Assembly (NCBI GenBank): GCA_903928745.1
Contig: CAIYRR010000054.1
Location: 1 to 35,693 of the forward strand
Source of the DNA: an uncultured Actinomycetes bacterium
Lineage (GTDB): Bacteria > Actinomycetota > Actinomycetes > Nanopelagicales > Nanopelagicaceae
Reading direction: 5' to 3'
Length of the DNA: 35,693 nucleotides
Of this stretch, positions 12,805-20,865 are shown piece by piece. Each line of letters begins with the position of its first letter. Position 1 is the stretch's first letter. The translations under genes and the position numbers were made by a program. The notes below the pieces were generated by a model, which saw only the letters and a list, made by a program, of their open reading frames with translations, ran no database searches and had not been told where the DNA came from.

Positions 12805-12834
12805 CACAAAGCCTATCGGGGGTTAGGCTTTGTG
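12805..12834. promoter_or_regulatory. Divergent mirror-image promoter palindrome, proA / serine hydrolase
   Basis: A perfect 11-bp inverted repeat, CACAAAGCCTA (12805-12815) and TAGGCTTTGTG (12824-12834), around an 8-nt centre. Reading outward, each arm presents a TANNNT hexamer (TAGGCT). One lies 7 nt before the proA ATG on the minus strand; the other lies 6 nt before the serine hydrolase GTG on the plus strand. Neither gene has a Shine-Dalgarno. The two -10 regions would be bound back to back, so the promoters probably compete or share a regulator. Confidence 0.5.
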
Positions 12835-12835
12835 C

Positions 12836-14005
12836 GTGCGCACATTATTGAAAGTTCTTCGCAACACTGTCATCGGTCTCCTCGCTTTTTACATCCTTCT
12901 TTTTGCGGTCACTCGGGTTATTCACTACCCAGAACCAATTGCCGCGATCAAACTCGGAATGGCTCCCGCATCAAAAACACCAACGATGATGCCCTTCCAT
13001 ACCATCGCTCCCGCCACCAACCCAGTGCCTTGGACGACTGGCAAAGAGGCAATGCCCGCGCAAGTTAATTGGGATGGAAAGAGCATTTCTTTCAATGAAT
13101 TCCTCACCAAAACCAATTCAAATGCATTCCTCGTAATTCGCGATGGCGTACTCACCTACGAGTGGTACAAGAAAGGCATAACTGCACATACGCAATTGCC
13201 TTCTTATTCAGTCGCAAAAACTATGACTTCATTGATGATTGGCCAATTAGTCGCCCAAGGTAAAATCAAAGAAACTGACACATTCGTGAAATATTTCCCA
13301 GAATATAAAACGGGAACCACATTTGATGATGTCACGATTAAATCCCTCCTAGATATGCAAGCAGGAGTTGGCGTATCAGATAATTATCCGACCGGTCCCT
13401 CTGGCTGGGGCGTCGGAATCGCGCAGATGTACGCAACCACCGACTTGAAATACTTCATGCAACACAATCGAAAGATGAGTTGGGCACCAGGCACGCAATC
13501 TGAATATCGAAGCGTAGATACACAGATGCTTGGATTTATCATTCAGAAAGTAACAGGCATGAAAATCGCCGACTACTTCAGCCAAAATATTTGGCAACCC
13601 GTAGGCGCGCAAGACAGCGCTTTCTGGAATGTGGATCACGTTGGGGGGCTTGAAAAGACCTTCTGCTGTTTCAATGCAAGCGCTAGGGATTACGCACGCG
13701 TTGGTTCACTTATTCTCAATCAGGGTGCCAGCAAAGTGGGAAATAAGAATCTCATCGATGCAAACTGGATGTCGCGCTTAACTAATCCAGCTACAACGCT
13801 GGATCATGGTTGGGGTTATGGGGCTCAGTTGTGGCATCCATTTCCTGACACCATGATGATGTTGGGGCTACACGGCCAATACATTGTGATTCAACCAAGC
13901 ACACATACAGTCATGGTGAAACTGAGCGATGAGCCAACCGATAGCGGAAACTTCGAAGTACTTACCGCAGCCGTCATGCACCAGATTGCGCTAAATAAGA
14001 ACTAG
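12836..14005 (+). CDS. Membrane-anchored serine hydrolase, class C beta-lactamase/NylB-like family
   Basis: Belongs to the broad PF00144 (COG1680) family of beta-lactamase-fold hydrolases; the substrate cannot be told. A hydrophobic N-terminal segment (TVIGLLAFYILLFAV) suggests a signal anchor, placing the enzyme outside the membrane. The nucleophile motif SxxK is Ser125-Val-Ala-Lys128. The second motif is Tyr224-Arg-Ser226, and the third (KTG-like) position may be His-Gly-Gln at 346-348. This pattern resembles 6-aminohexanoate-dimer hydrolases and EstB-type esterases more than true AmpC. I start at GTG 12836 (VRTLLKVLRN, 389 aa); an in-frame TTG at 12830 is the alternative. It runs opposite to proB and proA and lies between them; its stop overlaps the proB 3' end by 15 bp. 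Confidence 0.8.
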   Translation: MRTLLKVLRNTVIGLLAFYILLFAVTRVIHYPEPIAAIKLGMAPASKTPTMMPFHTIAPATNPVPWTTGKEAMPAQVNWDGKSISFNEFLTKTNSNAFLVIRDGVLTYEWYKKGITAHTQLPSYSVAKTMTSLMIGQLVAQGKIKETDTFVKYFPEYKTGTTFDDVTIKSLLDMQAGVGVSDNYPTGPSGWGVGIAQMYATTDLKYFMQHNRKMSWAPGTQSEYRSVDTQMLGFIIQKVTGMKIADYFSQNIWQPVGAQDSAFWNVDHVGGLEKTFCCFNASARDYARVGSLILNQGASKVGNKNLIDANWMSRLTNPATTLDHGWGYGAQLWHPFPDTMMMLGLHGQYIVIQPSTHTVMVKLSDEPTDSGNFEVLTAAVMHQIALNKN

Positions 14006-15106
14006 GTCGTCCCTGTGTACGAGTTCGCGTTCGTACTCTGGACCAAGTTCTTTTGCCAACTCTTTTGTCGAACGTCCCATCATCACGGGAATTTCTTCTG
14101 AATCAAATGCAACAAGGCCCCGGGCTATTACCTTGCCGGACTGACTTGCAATTTCAACAGCGTCACCCGCGCTGAACTCACCTTCCACTGAAGTTACACC
14201 TGCAGGTAAGAGCGAAACGCCACGCTCTAGCAGCGCCGTTACCGCACCATCGTCAACAATAAGGCGACCGTGAGGAGTGGATGCATGCGCCAACCACAAC
14301 ATACGTGAATTATTTCTTGAGGCATGGCCATTAAAAAACGTGCCGAAATCTTCACCCGAAATAGCTTGGGCTGCTTGGGAAAGTGAAGTCAGCAACATCG
14401 GAATTCCAGAACCTGTAACGATTCGCGCAGCCTCAACTTTGGTAATCATTCCGCCGCTGCCAACGCCCGCACTTCCGGCGCCACCAAGTATCGATTCATC
14501 AATATCGCCAACGGAGGCAACATCAGAAATTCTCTTGGCACCTGCTTGTGCCGGAGGCGCATCATAGAGACCATCAATATCGGAAATTAATACCAAGAGA
14601 TCTGCGCCAATGAGCAGCGCAACAAGTGCGGCAAGACGATCGTTATCTCCGAAACGAATCTCTTGCGTACCAACTGTGTCATTTTCATTGATGACTGGCA
14701 CAACACCGAGTGCAAGTAAGCGATCCAGAGTTCGCTGAGCATTTTGATAGTGCGATCTGCGAACAACATCTTGGGTTGTGAGAAGAACTTGGGAAGCAGT
14801 GATTTGATACCGAGCAAATGATTCTGTATATCGATGCATCAATAAGCCTTGGCCAACGGAGGCGGCTGCCTGTTGCGTTGCGAGATCTTTTGGTCGTACT
14901 TTCAGACCAAGTGGGGCGAGTCCAGCGGCAATAGCACCTGATGAAACGACGCATACTTCTGCGCCGCCTTTACGTGCCTGCGCAACTAATTCCACCAACT
15001 GATCAACTGCATCTGGATTGAGTTGAGCACCGGCAGATCCGGTAAGGGAGGATGAACCGATTTTTACAACAATCCGCTTGGCGTTAGAGATTCCGGCGCG
15101 ATTCAT
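13991..15106 (-). CDS. proB: Glutamate 5-kinase
   Basis: Phosphorylates glutamate to L-glutamyl-5-phosphate, the first and feedback-controlled step of proline synthesis. At 371 aa it has an N-terminal amino-acid-kinase domain ([56 protein letters not shown]) and a C-terminal PUA domain (about residues 280-360). ATG 15106 overlaps the obg stop by 4 nt (ATGA), so the two are translationally coupled, the usual actinobacterial obg-proB link. Its 3' end overlaps the convergent serine hydrolase by 15 bp. Confidence 0.96.
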   Translation of the reverse strand: MNRAGISNAKRIVVKIGSSSLTGSAGAQLNPDAVDQLVELVAQARKGGAEVCVVSSGAIAAGLAPLGLKVRPKDLATQQAAASVGQGLLMHRYTESFARYQITASQVLLTTQDVVRRSHYQNAQRTLDRLLALGVVPVINENDTVGTQEIRFGDNDRLAALVALLIGADLLVLISDIDGLYDAPPAQAGAKRISDVASVGDIDESILGGAGSAGVGSGGMITKVEAARIVTGSGIPMLLTSLSQAAQAISGEDFGTFFNGHASRNNSRMLWLAHASTPHGRLIVDDGAVTALLERGVSLLPAGVTSVEGEFSAGDAVEIASQSGKVIARGLVAFDSEEIPVMMGRSTKELAKELGPEYERELVHRDDLVLI

Positions 15107-16596
15107 TGAACGCCTTCTTCTTCCTCCGGGAGATCTTCAATAATTAGTTCTGGCGTATGCGGATCTGCGACTTTGTATTCCCATTGATCGGCAATTTCAT
15201 CTTCGTTGAGTTGGTCATGCTTCTTCTCGTAACCGCGCCAAGGAGCATCGAAGCGAGCATCCTCACCGCGAGCAGAACCCAAAAGTTCTGCGCCTGCTTC
15301 AATGGTTGGTTCCCAATCAAATACAACGGCTGCTTCTCCGATGCCGACTCGCACTTCACTTCCAGCGATTGCGCCTTTCTTGAAGAGTTCGCGCTCGACA
15401 CCAAGCTGAGCCATACGATCTGCTAAATAGCCAATTGCTTCTGCATTGCGGAAATCTGTTTGGCGAACCCATCGTTCGATTTTGGCACCTGCGACAGTGA
15501 ATGATTCATCAGCATTTGCCTTCACGGTAAATCCAGAATCATCAACAGCAACTGGACGCAAAACAATTCTTGTTCGCTCCTCTACCGCAGCAGCAGCTCG
15601 AGATTTTTGAATCAAGCGAGACATCGCATAAGTGAGTTCTGTAAGACCTTCACGTGAGGCGGCAGATACTGGATAAACCTCATACCCACGCTCGCGCAAA
15701 GTATCGGCAACCATCTCAGCCATTGCAGCACCATCAGGTAAATCGATCTTATTCAAAGCAATCATGCGTGGGCGATCTTCGAGTCCACCATATTGTGCCA
15801 ATTCAGATTCAATTGCATCTAGATCCGATACTGGATTTCGATCAGTTTCTAAAGTTCCGCAATCGAGTACGTGAACTAATGCAACACAGCGTTCAACATG
15901 GCGCAAGAATTCAAGGCCAAGACCTTTTCCTTGGCTTGCACCAGGAATCAGACCAGGAACATCGGCAACGGTGAAGCGTGCTCCACCTGCCTGTACGACA
16001 CCTAAGTTAGGAATCAGAGTCGTAAATGGATAATCAGCAATCTTTGGTCGAGCTGCAGAAATCGCAGCAATGAGTGAAGATTTTCCAGCGCTGGGAAAAC
16101 CAACAAGTGCAATGTCTGCAACACTCTTGAGTTCCAAAATTAATGTGCGATCTTCACCTGGTTCGCCAAGAAGGGCAAAGCCCGGAGCGCGTCGTTTTGA
16201 TGAAGAAAGTGCCAAGTTACCAAGGCCGCCACGACCACCTTGTGCGGCAATAAAAATTGTTCCGTTACCTACTAGGTCGGCAAGTTGATTTCCATCTGCA
16301 TCAAGAACAACAGTGCCGTTTGGAACAGAGAGAATCATGTCCTCACCTGATGGCCCATCTTTGCGATCGCCATAACCTGCGCGACCAGATGTTGCTTTGC
16401 GATGTGGTGAATGATGGAAATCCAAAAGCGTCGTGACGTTGGGGTCCACAACTAATGTGATGTCGCCACCACGTCCACCATTGCCACCATCTGGTCCGCC
16501 GAGTGGTTTAAATTTTTCGCGCTTTACGGAAACGCATCCATCTCCACCTTTACCTGCGGAGGCGTAGAGAGTTACTTGATCTACAAATGTTGCCAC
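15103..16596 (-). CDS. obg: Obg/CgtA GTPase
   Basis: Essential GTPase associated with 50S ribosome maturation and stress responses. Domain order: glycine-rich Obg fold at residues 1-158 ([32 protein letters not shown]). The G domain has G1 GFPSAGKSS at 166-174, [12 protein letters not shown] at 188-199, [10 protein letters not shown] at 212-221 and NKID at 282-285. An OCT domain (about 350-430) and an acidic tail with EDLPEEEEG follow. The 497 aa length matches actinobacterial Obg. The GTG start 16596 has a strong AAGGAG 8 nt upstream. It follows rplU and rpmA but is separated from rpmA by an intrinsic terminator, so its expression depends on read-through or its own start. Confidence 0.97.
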   Translation of the reverse strand: MATFVDQVTLYASAGKGGDGCVSVKREKFKPLGGPDGGNGGRGGDITLVVDPNVTTLLDFHHSPHRKATSGRAGYGDRKDGPSGEDMILSVPNGTVVLDADGNQLADLVGNGTIFIAAQGGRGGLGNLALSSSKRRAPGFALLGEPGEDRTLILELKSVADIALVGFPSAGKSSLIAAISAARPKIADYPFTTLIPNLGVVQAGGARFTVADVPGLIPGASQGKGLGLEFLRHVERCVALVHVLDCGTLETDRNPVSDLDAIESELAQYGGLEDRPRMIALNKIDLPDGAAMAEMVADTLRERGYEVYPVSAASREGLTELTYAMSRLIQKSRAAAAVEERTRIVLRPVAVDDSGFTVKANADESFTVAGAKIERWVRQTDFRNAEAIGYLADRMAQLGVERELFKKGAIAGSEVRVGIGEAAVVFDWEPTIEAGAELLGSARGEDARFDAPWRGYEKKHDQLNEDEIADQWEYKVADPHTPELIIEDLPEEEEGVQ

Positions 16597-16625
16597 GAGC
16601 GACTCTCCTTCCGGGGAAAGGTGTG

Positions 16626-16661
16626 AAATAAAAAGAGCGGGTCCGAATTCACGGCCCGCTC
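16626..16661 (-). terminator. Intrinsic terminator after rpmA
   Basis: On the minus strand GAGCGGG (16661-16655) pairs with CCCGCTC (16641-16635). Two further C-G pairs are possible next to a bulged A, and TTTTTATTT follows. It sits between the rpmA stop and the obg ribosome site and should end or attenuate the rplU-rpmA transcript. Confidence 0.85.
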
Positions 16662-16679
16662 CTTTATCAGAACAGAAAA

Positions 16680-16934
16680 CTAGGCGACGGGAACAACGTT
16701 CACTACACGACGTCCGCGAGCGCGACCGAATTCAACAGCTCCTGCAGCAAGTGCAAAGAGAGTGTCATCTTTACCGCGACCAACGTTGGCGCCTGGGTGA
16801 AAGTGAGTTCCGCGTTGGCGAACCAAGATCTCGCCACTGTTTACAACTTGACCACCAAAGCGCTTGATACCGAGGTATTGAGCATTAGAGTCGCGACCGT
16901 TTCGTGTCGATGAGACACCTTTTTTACTTGCCAT
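16680..16934 (-). CDS. rpmA: 50S ribosomal protein L27
   Basis: 84-aa ribosomal protein whose N-terminus reaches the peptidyl-transferase centre. The sequence [16 protein letters not shown]…[11 protein letters not shown] then [26 protein letters not shown] is diagnostic. There is no cleavable Firmicutes-type N-terminal extension. Position 3 is Ser where many homologues read MAHKKG. It lies 12 nt downstream of rplU, in the usual rplU-rpmA pair, with a terminator immediately after. Confidence 0.98.
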   Translation of the reverse strand: MASKKGVSSTRNGRDSNAQYLGIKRFGGQVVNSGEILVRQRGTHFHPGANVGRGKDDTLFALAAGAVEFGRARGRRVVNVVPVA

Positions 16935-16946
16935 ATCTCAACTCCT

Positions 16947-17261
16947 CTAGTTAGCGCCGCTGATGGCGGTGATGAGAACACGAGTGTTCTGTGAACGGAA
17001 ACCTTGACGACGGCGATAGCCAGTCTTGTTCTTGTAGCGCAAGATGTGAATCTTCTTGCCCTTTGTCTCATCCAAAACTTCAGCGGTGACTTTTACACCT
17101 GAAAGAACCTTGGCATCTGTGGTGACTGTTGCACCATCAACGAGCAAGATTGCAGGGAAAGTTACGGTCGAACCAGGCGCGCTATTGAGGCGGTCCACAG
17201 TGACAGTGTCTCCGACGGCGACTTTCTCTTGGCGGCCGCCAGCCTTAACGATTGCGTACAC
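16947..17261 (-). CDS. rplU: 50S ribosomal protein L21
   Basis: 104-aa 23S rRNA-binding protein of the large subunit. [20 protein letters not shown] and the C-terminal [21 protein letters not shown] signature are unmistakable. The start is GTG 17261, with GGAG 7-8 nt upstream. It is the first gene of rplU-rpmA, behind a 132-nt intergenic region that holds a good promoter. Confidence 0.98.
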   Translation of the reverse strand: MYAIVKAGGRQEKVAVGDTVTVDRLNSAPGSTVTFPAILLVDGATVTTDAKVLSGVKVTAEVLDETKGKKIHILRYKNKTGYRRRQGFRSQNTRVLITAISGAN

Positions 17262-17326
17262 GTAACGCTCCAGTTCTTTAATGGATCAAAGCTTGCGCGG
17301 CAAAATCGACCGCTAAGCAGGGGCTA

Positions 17327-17356
17327 AGGGTACGGAGTATTGCCTCCCCCGGTCAA
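17327..17356 (-). promoter_or_regulatory. Promoter of rplU-rpmA
   Basis: TTGACC (17356-17351), an 18-nt spacer, then TACCCT (17332-17327). Predicted +1 is near 17320, giving a 5' UTR of about 58 nt that ends in the GGAG ribosome site. I see no stable leader hairpin in that UTR that would mark an autoregulatory r-protein site. Confidence 0.6.
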
Positions 17357-17393
17357 ACTGAGCGGGTTTTAGGCCCACCCATTACTCCCAGGA

Positions 17394-19544
17394 TCAGGCA
17401 GATCCTGGGGTAATTACTCCAGAACTAGCCGCTCTGCGACGGCGACGGCCCTTGGGTTGTTCGGCCGGCTCAGCCACATCTTCAGGCGACTCAACCGTCT
17501 CAACGACCTCTGGGGCAATCTGCGGACTTACCTCTGGGCTTTTGGCCAGAGGGTTATCTGACTCATGATCTGCATTGAGATCATCAAAGGGCATAGAAGC
17601 GCGCGACTTCACAGGATCGGTGTGAATATGAATTCCACGTCCTGCGCAACTTTCGCAAGTAGTTGAGAAAGCTTCGATAAGTCCTTGGCCAATGCGCTTT
17701 CTGGTCATCTGCACAAGTCCAAGGGAGGTCACTTCAGCGACCTGATGTTTCGTGCGATCGCGACCCAGGCATTCCACGAGACGACGCAATACGAGTTCGC
17801 GGTTGGATTCCAAAATCATGTCGATGAAGTCGACAACGATGATTCCACCGAGGTCACGCAAACGAAGCTGGCGCGCAATTTCCTCGGCCGCTTCCAAGTT
17901 GTTCTTGGTAACAGTCTCTTCCAGGTTTCCGCCCTTGCCGATAAATTTTCCAGTGTTGACATCGATAACAACCATGGCCTCGGTGCGATCGATAACAAGG
18001 GATCCACCAGAAGGCAAATACACCTTGCGATCAAATGCTTTAGAGAGCTGCTCGTCAACGCGGTAGTCAGAAAAGAGATCACCGAGCCCGGTCCACTTTT
18101 CAATTTTGGATGTGAGTTCTGGCGCAATGAAACTGAGATACCCGTTGATCTCTTCCCATGCTTCGCTGCCTTGAATCGTGAGCTTACGGAAATCCTCGTT
18201 GAAAATATCGCGGATAACGCGCACTGCTAAATCTGGTTCTGCATACAGCAATGTCGGCGCGTGGAAATTTGGGTTTTCAGACTTTTGAATAATGTCATCC
18301 CATTGCGCTTTAAGTCGATTTACATCGCCTTCAATTTCCGCGTCACTAGCACCTTCTGCAGCGGTGCGAACAATTACACCAGCCTCTTCAGGCACAACAT
18401 TCTTGAGAACAGCTTTGAGACGCGCACGCTCTGGCTCTGGAAGACGGCGACTAATACCGCTCATTCCGCCACCCGGAACATAAACTAAATAGCGGCCTGG
18501 CAAGCTAATTTGGCTTGTCAGACGTGCACCTTTTTGACCGATCGGATCTTTGGTCACTTGAACCAAAACAGGTTGTCCCGTTTTCAAAACCATTTCAATT
18601 TTGCGTGGTTGTGAATCAGATATTCCTGCGGCATCCCAATTCACTTCTGCTGCATAAAGAACCGCATTGCGACCTTTACCAATGTCGACGAATGCAGCTT
18701 CCATACTTGGAAGAACGTTTTGGACGCGACCTAAGTAAACGTTACCCACGTAGGAAATATTGCTGTGACGGTTGACGTAATGCTCCACCATGACTTTGTC
18801 TTCGATGACGGCGATCTGAGTGCGATCACCAATTTGGCGAACCAGCATCTCGCGATCAACATTTTCGCGGCGTGCAAGGAATTCACCTTCAGTAATAATG
18901 GTTCCGCGTTTGCGATACGGCTCGCGATATTCGCTGCGAGGCTCGCGACCCTTGCGTACTGGTCTACGTGATTCACTGCGTGGACGATCTTGTTTTTCGC
19001 GTGTTTCGCGAACTTTTACAACAGTGATAACACCATCTTCTTCGATGGTCTCCCCTGGTGTAACTCCATCAGCGCTAGACCTACGACGACGGCGACGATG
19101 TGTCGCTGATTTTGCTTCTTCTCCATCATTTTCAGAATCACTCTGTGCCTCAGCACTTGTGTTTACTTCTTCGTTGCTGCCTGGTCGACGACGACCACGG
19201 CCTCCTCGGCGACGACGACGACCACGGCTAGCGCTATCTCCTGAGCCTTCATCGCTGGATTCAACTTCTGGAGCAGCAACTGCAGCAGCTTTCTTGCGAA
19301 CAGGAGCTTTCTTCTCTGCATCTACCGACTCGACCGGCGCGACCTTTGCGCGGGCGACCTTTGCAGGCTTTGCCTCCGCGGGGGCTGCTTGGAATATTGG
19401 GACAGGAATGGCCGCGGCAGCGACCTTTTTCTTAGCTGGGGCCTTCTTCAGTACTGGCTCAGCGCTTGATTCCACGCTTGAAGTGGGGGCAGTTGCAACT
19501 TTTTTAACCGCACGTTTGCGCGGCGACTTTGGCTCTATAGCCAT
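17394..19544 (-). CDS. rne: Ribonuclease E/G family endoribonuclease
   Basis: Main mRNA-decay and rRNA-processing endonuclease. Residues 1-215 are a low-complexity tail: Lys/Ala/Pro-rich to about 100, then Arg tracts at 106-120 and 150-155, then acidic and Arg-rich stretches. The catalytic part starts at about 218 (TEGEFLARRENVDREMLVRQ). It includes an S1 domain at about 262-345, the catalytic Asp528 (VVIDVNTGK) and Asp572 (VVDFIDM), and a Zn-link CESC (Cys630, Cys633). A short acidic, Arg-ended tail closes the 716 aa. Actinobacterial RNase E typically carries such an N-terminal disordered arm. ATG 19544 has AGAGGA 9 nt upstream. The 163-nt gap from rodA holds consecutive hairpins. An antisense frame across the tail is a composition artefact. 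Confidence 0.95.
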   Translation of the reverse strand: MAIEPKSPRKRAVKKVATAPTSSVESSAEPVLKKAPAKKKVAAAAIPVPIFQAAPAEAKPAKVARAKVAPVESVDAEKKAPVRKKAAAVAAPEVESSDEGSGDSASRGRRRRRGGRGRRRPGSNEEVNTSAEAQSDSENDGEEAKSATHRRRRRRSSADGVTPGETIEEDGVITVVKVRETREKQDRPRSESRRPVRKGREPRSEYREPYRKRGTIITEGEFLARRENVDREMLVRQIGDRTQIAVIEDKVMVEHYVNRHSNISYVGNVYLGRVQNVLPSMEAAFVDIGKGRNAVLYAAEVNWDAAGISDSQPRKIEMVLKTGQPVLVQVTKDPIGQKGARLTSQISLPGRYLVYVPGGGMSGISRRLPEPERARLKAVLKNVVPEEAGVIVRTAAEGASDAEIEGDVNRLKAQWDDIIQKSENPNFHAPTLLYAEPDLAVRVIRDIFNEDFRKLTIQGSEAWEEINGYLSFIAPELTSKIEKWTGLGDLFSDYRVDEQLSKAFDRKVYLPSGGSLVIDRTEAMVVIDVNTGKFIGKGGNLEETVTKNNLEAAEEIARQLRLRDLGGIIVVDFIDMILESNRELVLRRLVECLGRDRTKHQVAEVTSLGLVQMTRKRIGQGLIEAFSTTCESCAGRGIHIHTDPVKSRASMPFDDLNADHESDNPLAKSPEVSPQIAPEVVETVESPEDVAEPAEQPKGRRRRRAASSGVITPGSA

Positions 19545-19561
19545 GGCACCAAATCCTCTAT

Positions 19562-19642
19562 GCGTTTATATAAACGCGCTCTGGCTCGAAAACGAGCAAA
19601 TCTTGTTCATCCGCGCTAGGCGTTTACCGCGATGTAATCGCG
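19562..19642 (-). promoter_or_regulatory. Structured rne 5' leader (three hairpins)
   Basis: Between rodA and rne lie three short perfect inverted repeats. They are CGCGAT-gta-ATCGCG (19628-19642), GCTCG-aaaa-CGAGC (19584-19597), and the 16-bp palindrome GCGTTTATATAAACGC (19562-19577), which sits just before the ribosome site. A weak -10-like CATACT (19671-19666) lies upstream of all three, so they would all be in the rne mRNA leader. Stem-loops in the E. coli rne 5' UTR mediate autoregulation; an analogous role here is inference. The palindrome's TATATA core could alternatively be a -10. Confidence 0.4.
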
Positions 19643-19707
19643 AGCCGCGCTGGACGTTTGCCCCAAGTATGGCAGATGAGAGGCGCAAAAGACCAATATT
19701 CGGGGTT

Positions 19708-20865
19708 TTAGCCCCGCTGGCGAGCGTGAATATTCTGGAGAAGCCCAACACCGATCATATTTGCGAACATGCTGGAGCCTCCATAGGACATAAATGGCAA
19801 TGGGACTCCCGTCATAGGCATCAGTCCCATCGTCATTCCTAAGTTTTCAAATAACTGAAAGGCAAACCAAGCGATTACTCCTACACACACCATTCGACCA
19901 AAGGGGTCCTGCGTTCTTCGAGCTATCGCGAAAGCCCGCAGCAAAATAATCAGGAAGAGCAACAAAATAAAGGAACTTCCGAGGAAACCTAACTCCTCCC
20001 CTGCCACCGTGAAAATAAAGTCCGTCTGTTGTTCTGGCACAAATCTTCCGTTGGTTTGCGGACCATTAAATAAACCTTTACCAATGAGACCGCCCGAACC
20101 GACTGTGATTCGGGATTGTCTCAATTGATATCCGCTCGATTGTGGATCAGCGGTGGGATCAACGAAAGATTGCAGACGTTTCACTTGATAATCACTTAAG
20201 ACTCCAACTTTTACCGCCGCAAAGCCACCGACCAATGCCACAATCAGCAACCCGGCAATCCAACGAGATGGCGCACCTGAAACTGCAATCATTGCAACGA
20301 CAGAGGCCGAAATAATAAAGACGGTTCCCATATCTGGCTGCAGCAAAATGAGAACAATTGGAATCGCAGAAATCGCAAGTGCCTTTGCTACATCTTTATG
20401 TGAGGGGTCATCGCGATCGTGAGCACGCTCTGACAAGATCATAGACAAGCCGATAATGATTGCGATCTTTGCAAGCTCTGCCGGTTGAATTTGAAAACCG
20501 CCGGGAAGGGAGATCCAAGCTTTGGCTCCGTTCACAGTGCTTCCGACGCCTGGAATCAAAACTGCAATGAGTCCAAGAACTGAAAGCCCCCACACGATCG
20601 GTGTATAGGCACGAAGTAATCGATAATCAATCAGAGTCGTGCCGAAAGCCAAAAATATTCCAATCAGAATATTAATAAAATGTCTTTTGACGTAGTACTG
20701 CGGATCAAGCCCAACGGATGCATACCAGTTCTTGGTTGCTGCATAGACAAGTAGCGTTCCAATAATGAGCAGACCACCGACGGCCACAGTGAGGAATGGA
20801 TCGAAACCTTGCATCCATGAAAGTCGCGTGGGTCTGCGACGCGCGGTGAAAAGTGATGAACTCAT
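19708..20865 (-). CDS. rodA: RodA, SEDS peptidoglycan glycosyltransferase
   Basis: Polytopic membrane enzyme that polymerises lipid II during lateral wall growth, paired with a class B PBP. The 385 aa contain about ten hydrophobic segments. The SEDS signatures are present: GAKAWISLPGGFQIQPAELAKIA mid-protein, VPEQQTDFIFTVAGEELGFLG (with the catalytic-type Asp), and the C-terminal GVPLPFMSYGGSSM. ATG 20865 overlaps the mrdA stop by 4 nt. The immediate pairing with mrdA and mreBCD argues for RodA (elongation) over FtsW (division). The stop codon lies in the loop of a CGGGG/CCCCG hairpin at 19701-19716. Confidence 0.94.
   Translation of the reverse strand: MSSSLFTARRRPTRLSWMQGFDPFLTVAVGGLLIIGTLLVYAATKNWYASVGLDPQYYVKRHFINILIGIFLAFGTTLIDYRLLRAYTPIVWGLSVLGLIAVLIPGVGSTVNGAKAWISLPGGFQIQPAELAKIAIIIGLSMILSERAHDRDDPSHKDVAKALAISAIPIVLILLQPDMGTVFIISASVVAMIAVSGAPSRWIAGLLIVALVGGFAAVKVGVLSDYQVKRLQSFVDPTADPQSSGYQLRQSRITVGSGGLIGKGLFNGPQTNGRFVPEQQTDFIFTVAGEELGFLGSSFILLLFLIILLRAFAIARRTQDPFGRMVCVGVIAWFAFQLFENLGMTMGLMPMTGVPLPFMSYGGSSMFANMIGVGLLQNIHARQRG

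Noticed and set aside
17349-17370. Plus-strand CCCG...CGGGTTTT hairpin as a terminator
   Set aside because: Nothing is transcribed into it on the plus strand, the stem has a G-G mismatch, and it overlaps the -35 of the rplU promoter.
17387-17409. 9-bp stem CCCAGGATC/GATCCTGGG at the rne stop, as a terminator
   Set aside because: No U-tract follows on either strand and the stem is mostly coding. It may be a weak 3' stabiliser, but the evidence is too thin to call.
18820-19842. 340-codon open frame on the plus strand, Arg/Ser/Ala-rich
   Set aside because: It is antisense to the low-complexity N-terminal arm of rne and the 3' end of rodA; its composition follows directly from the Arg/Lys/Ala codons on the other strand, with no domain.
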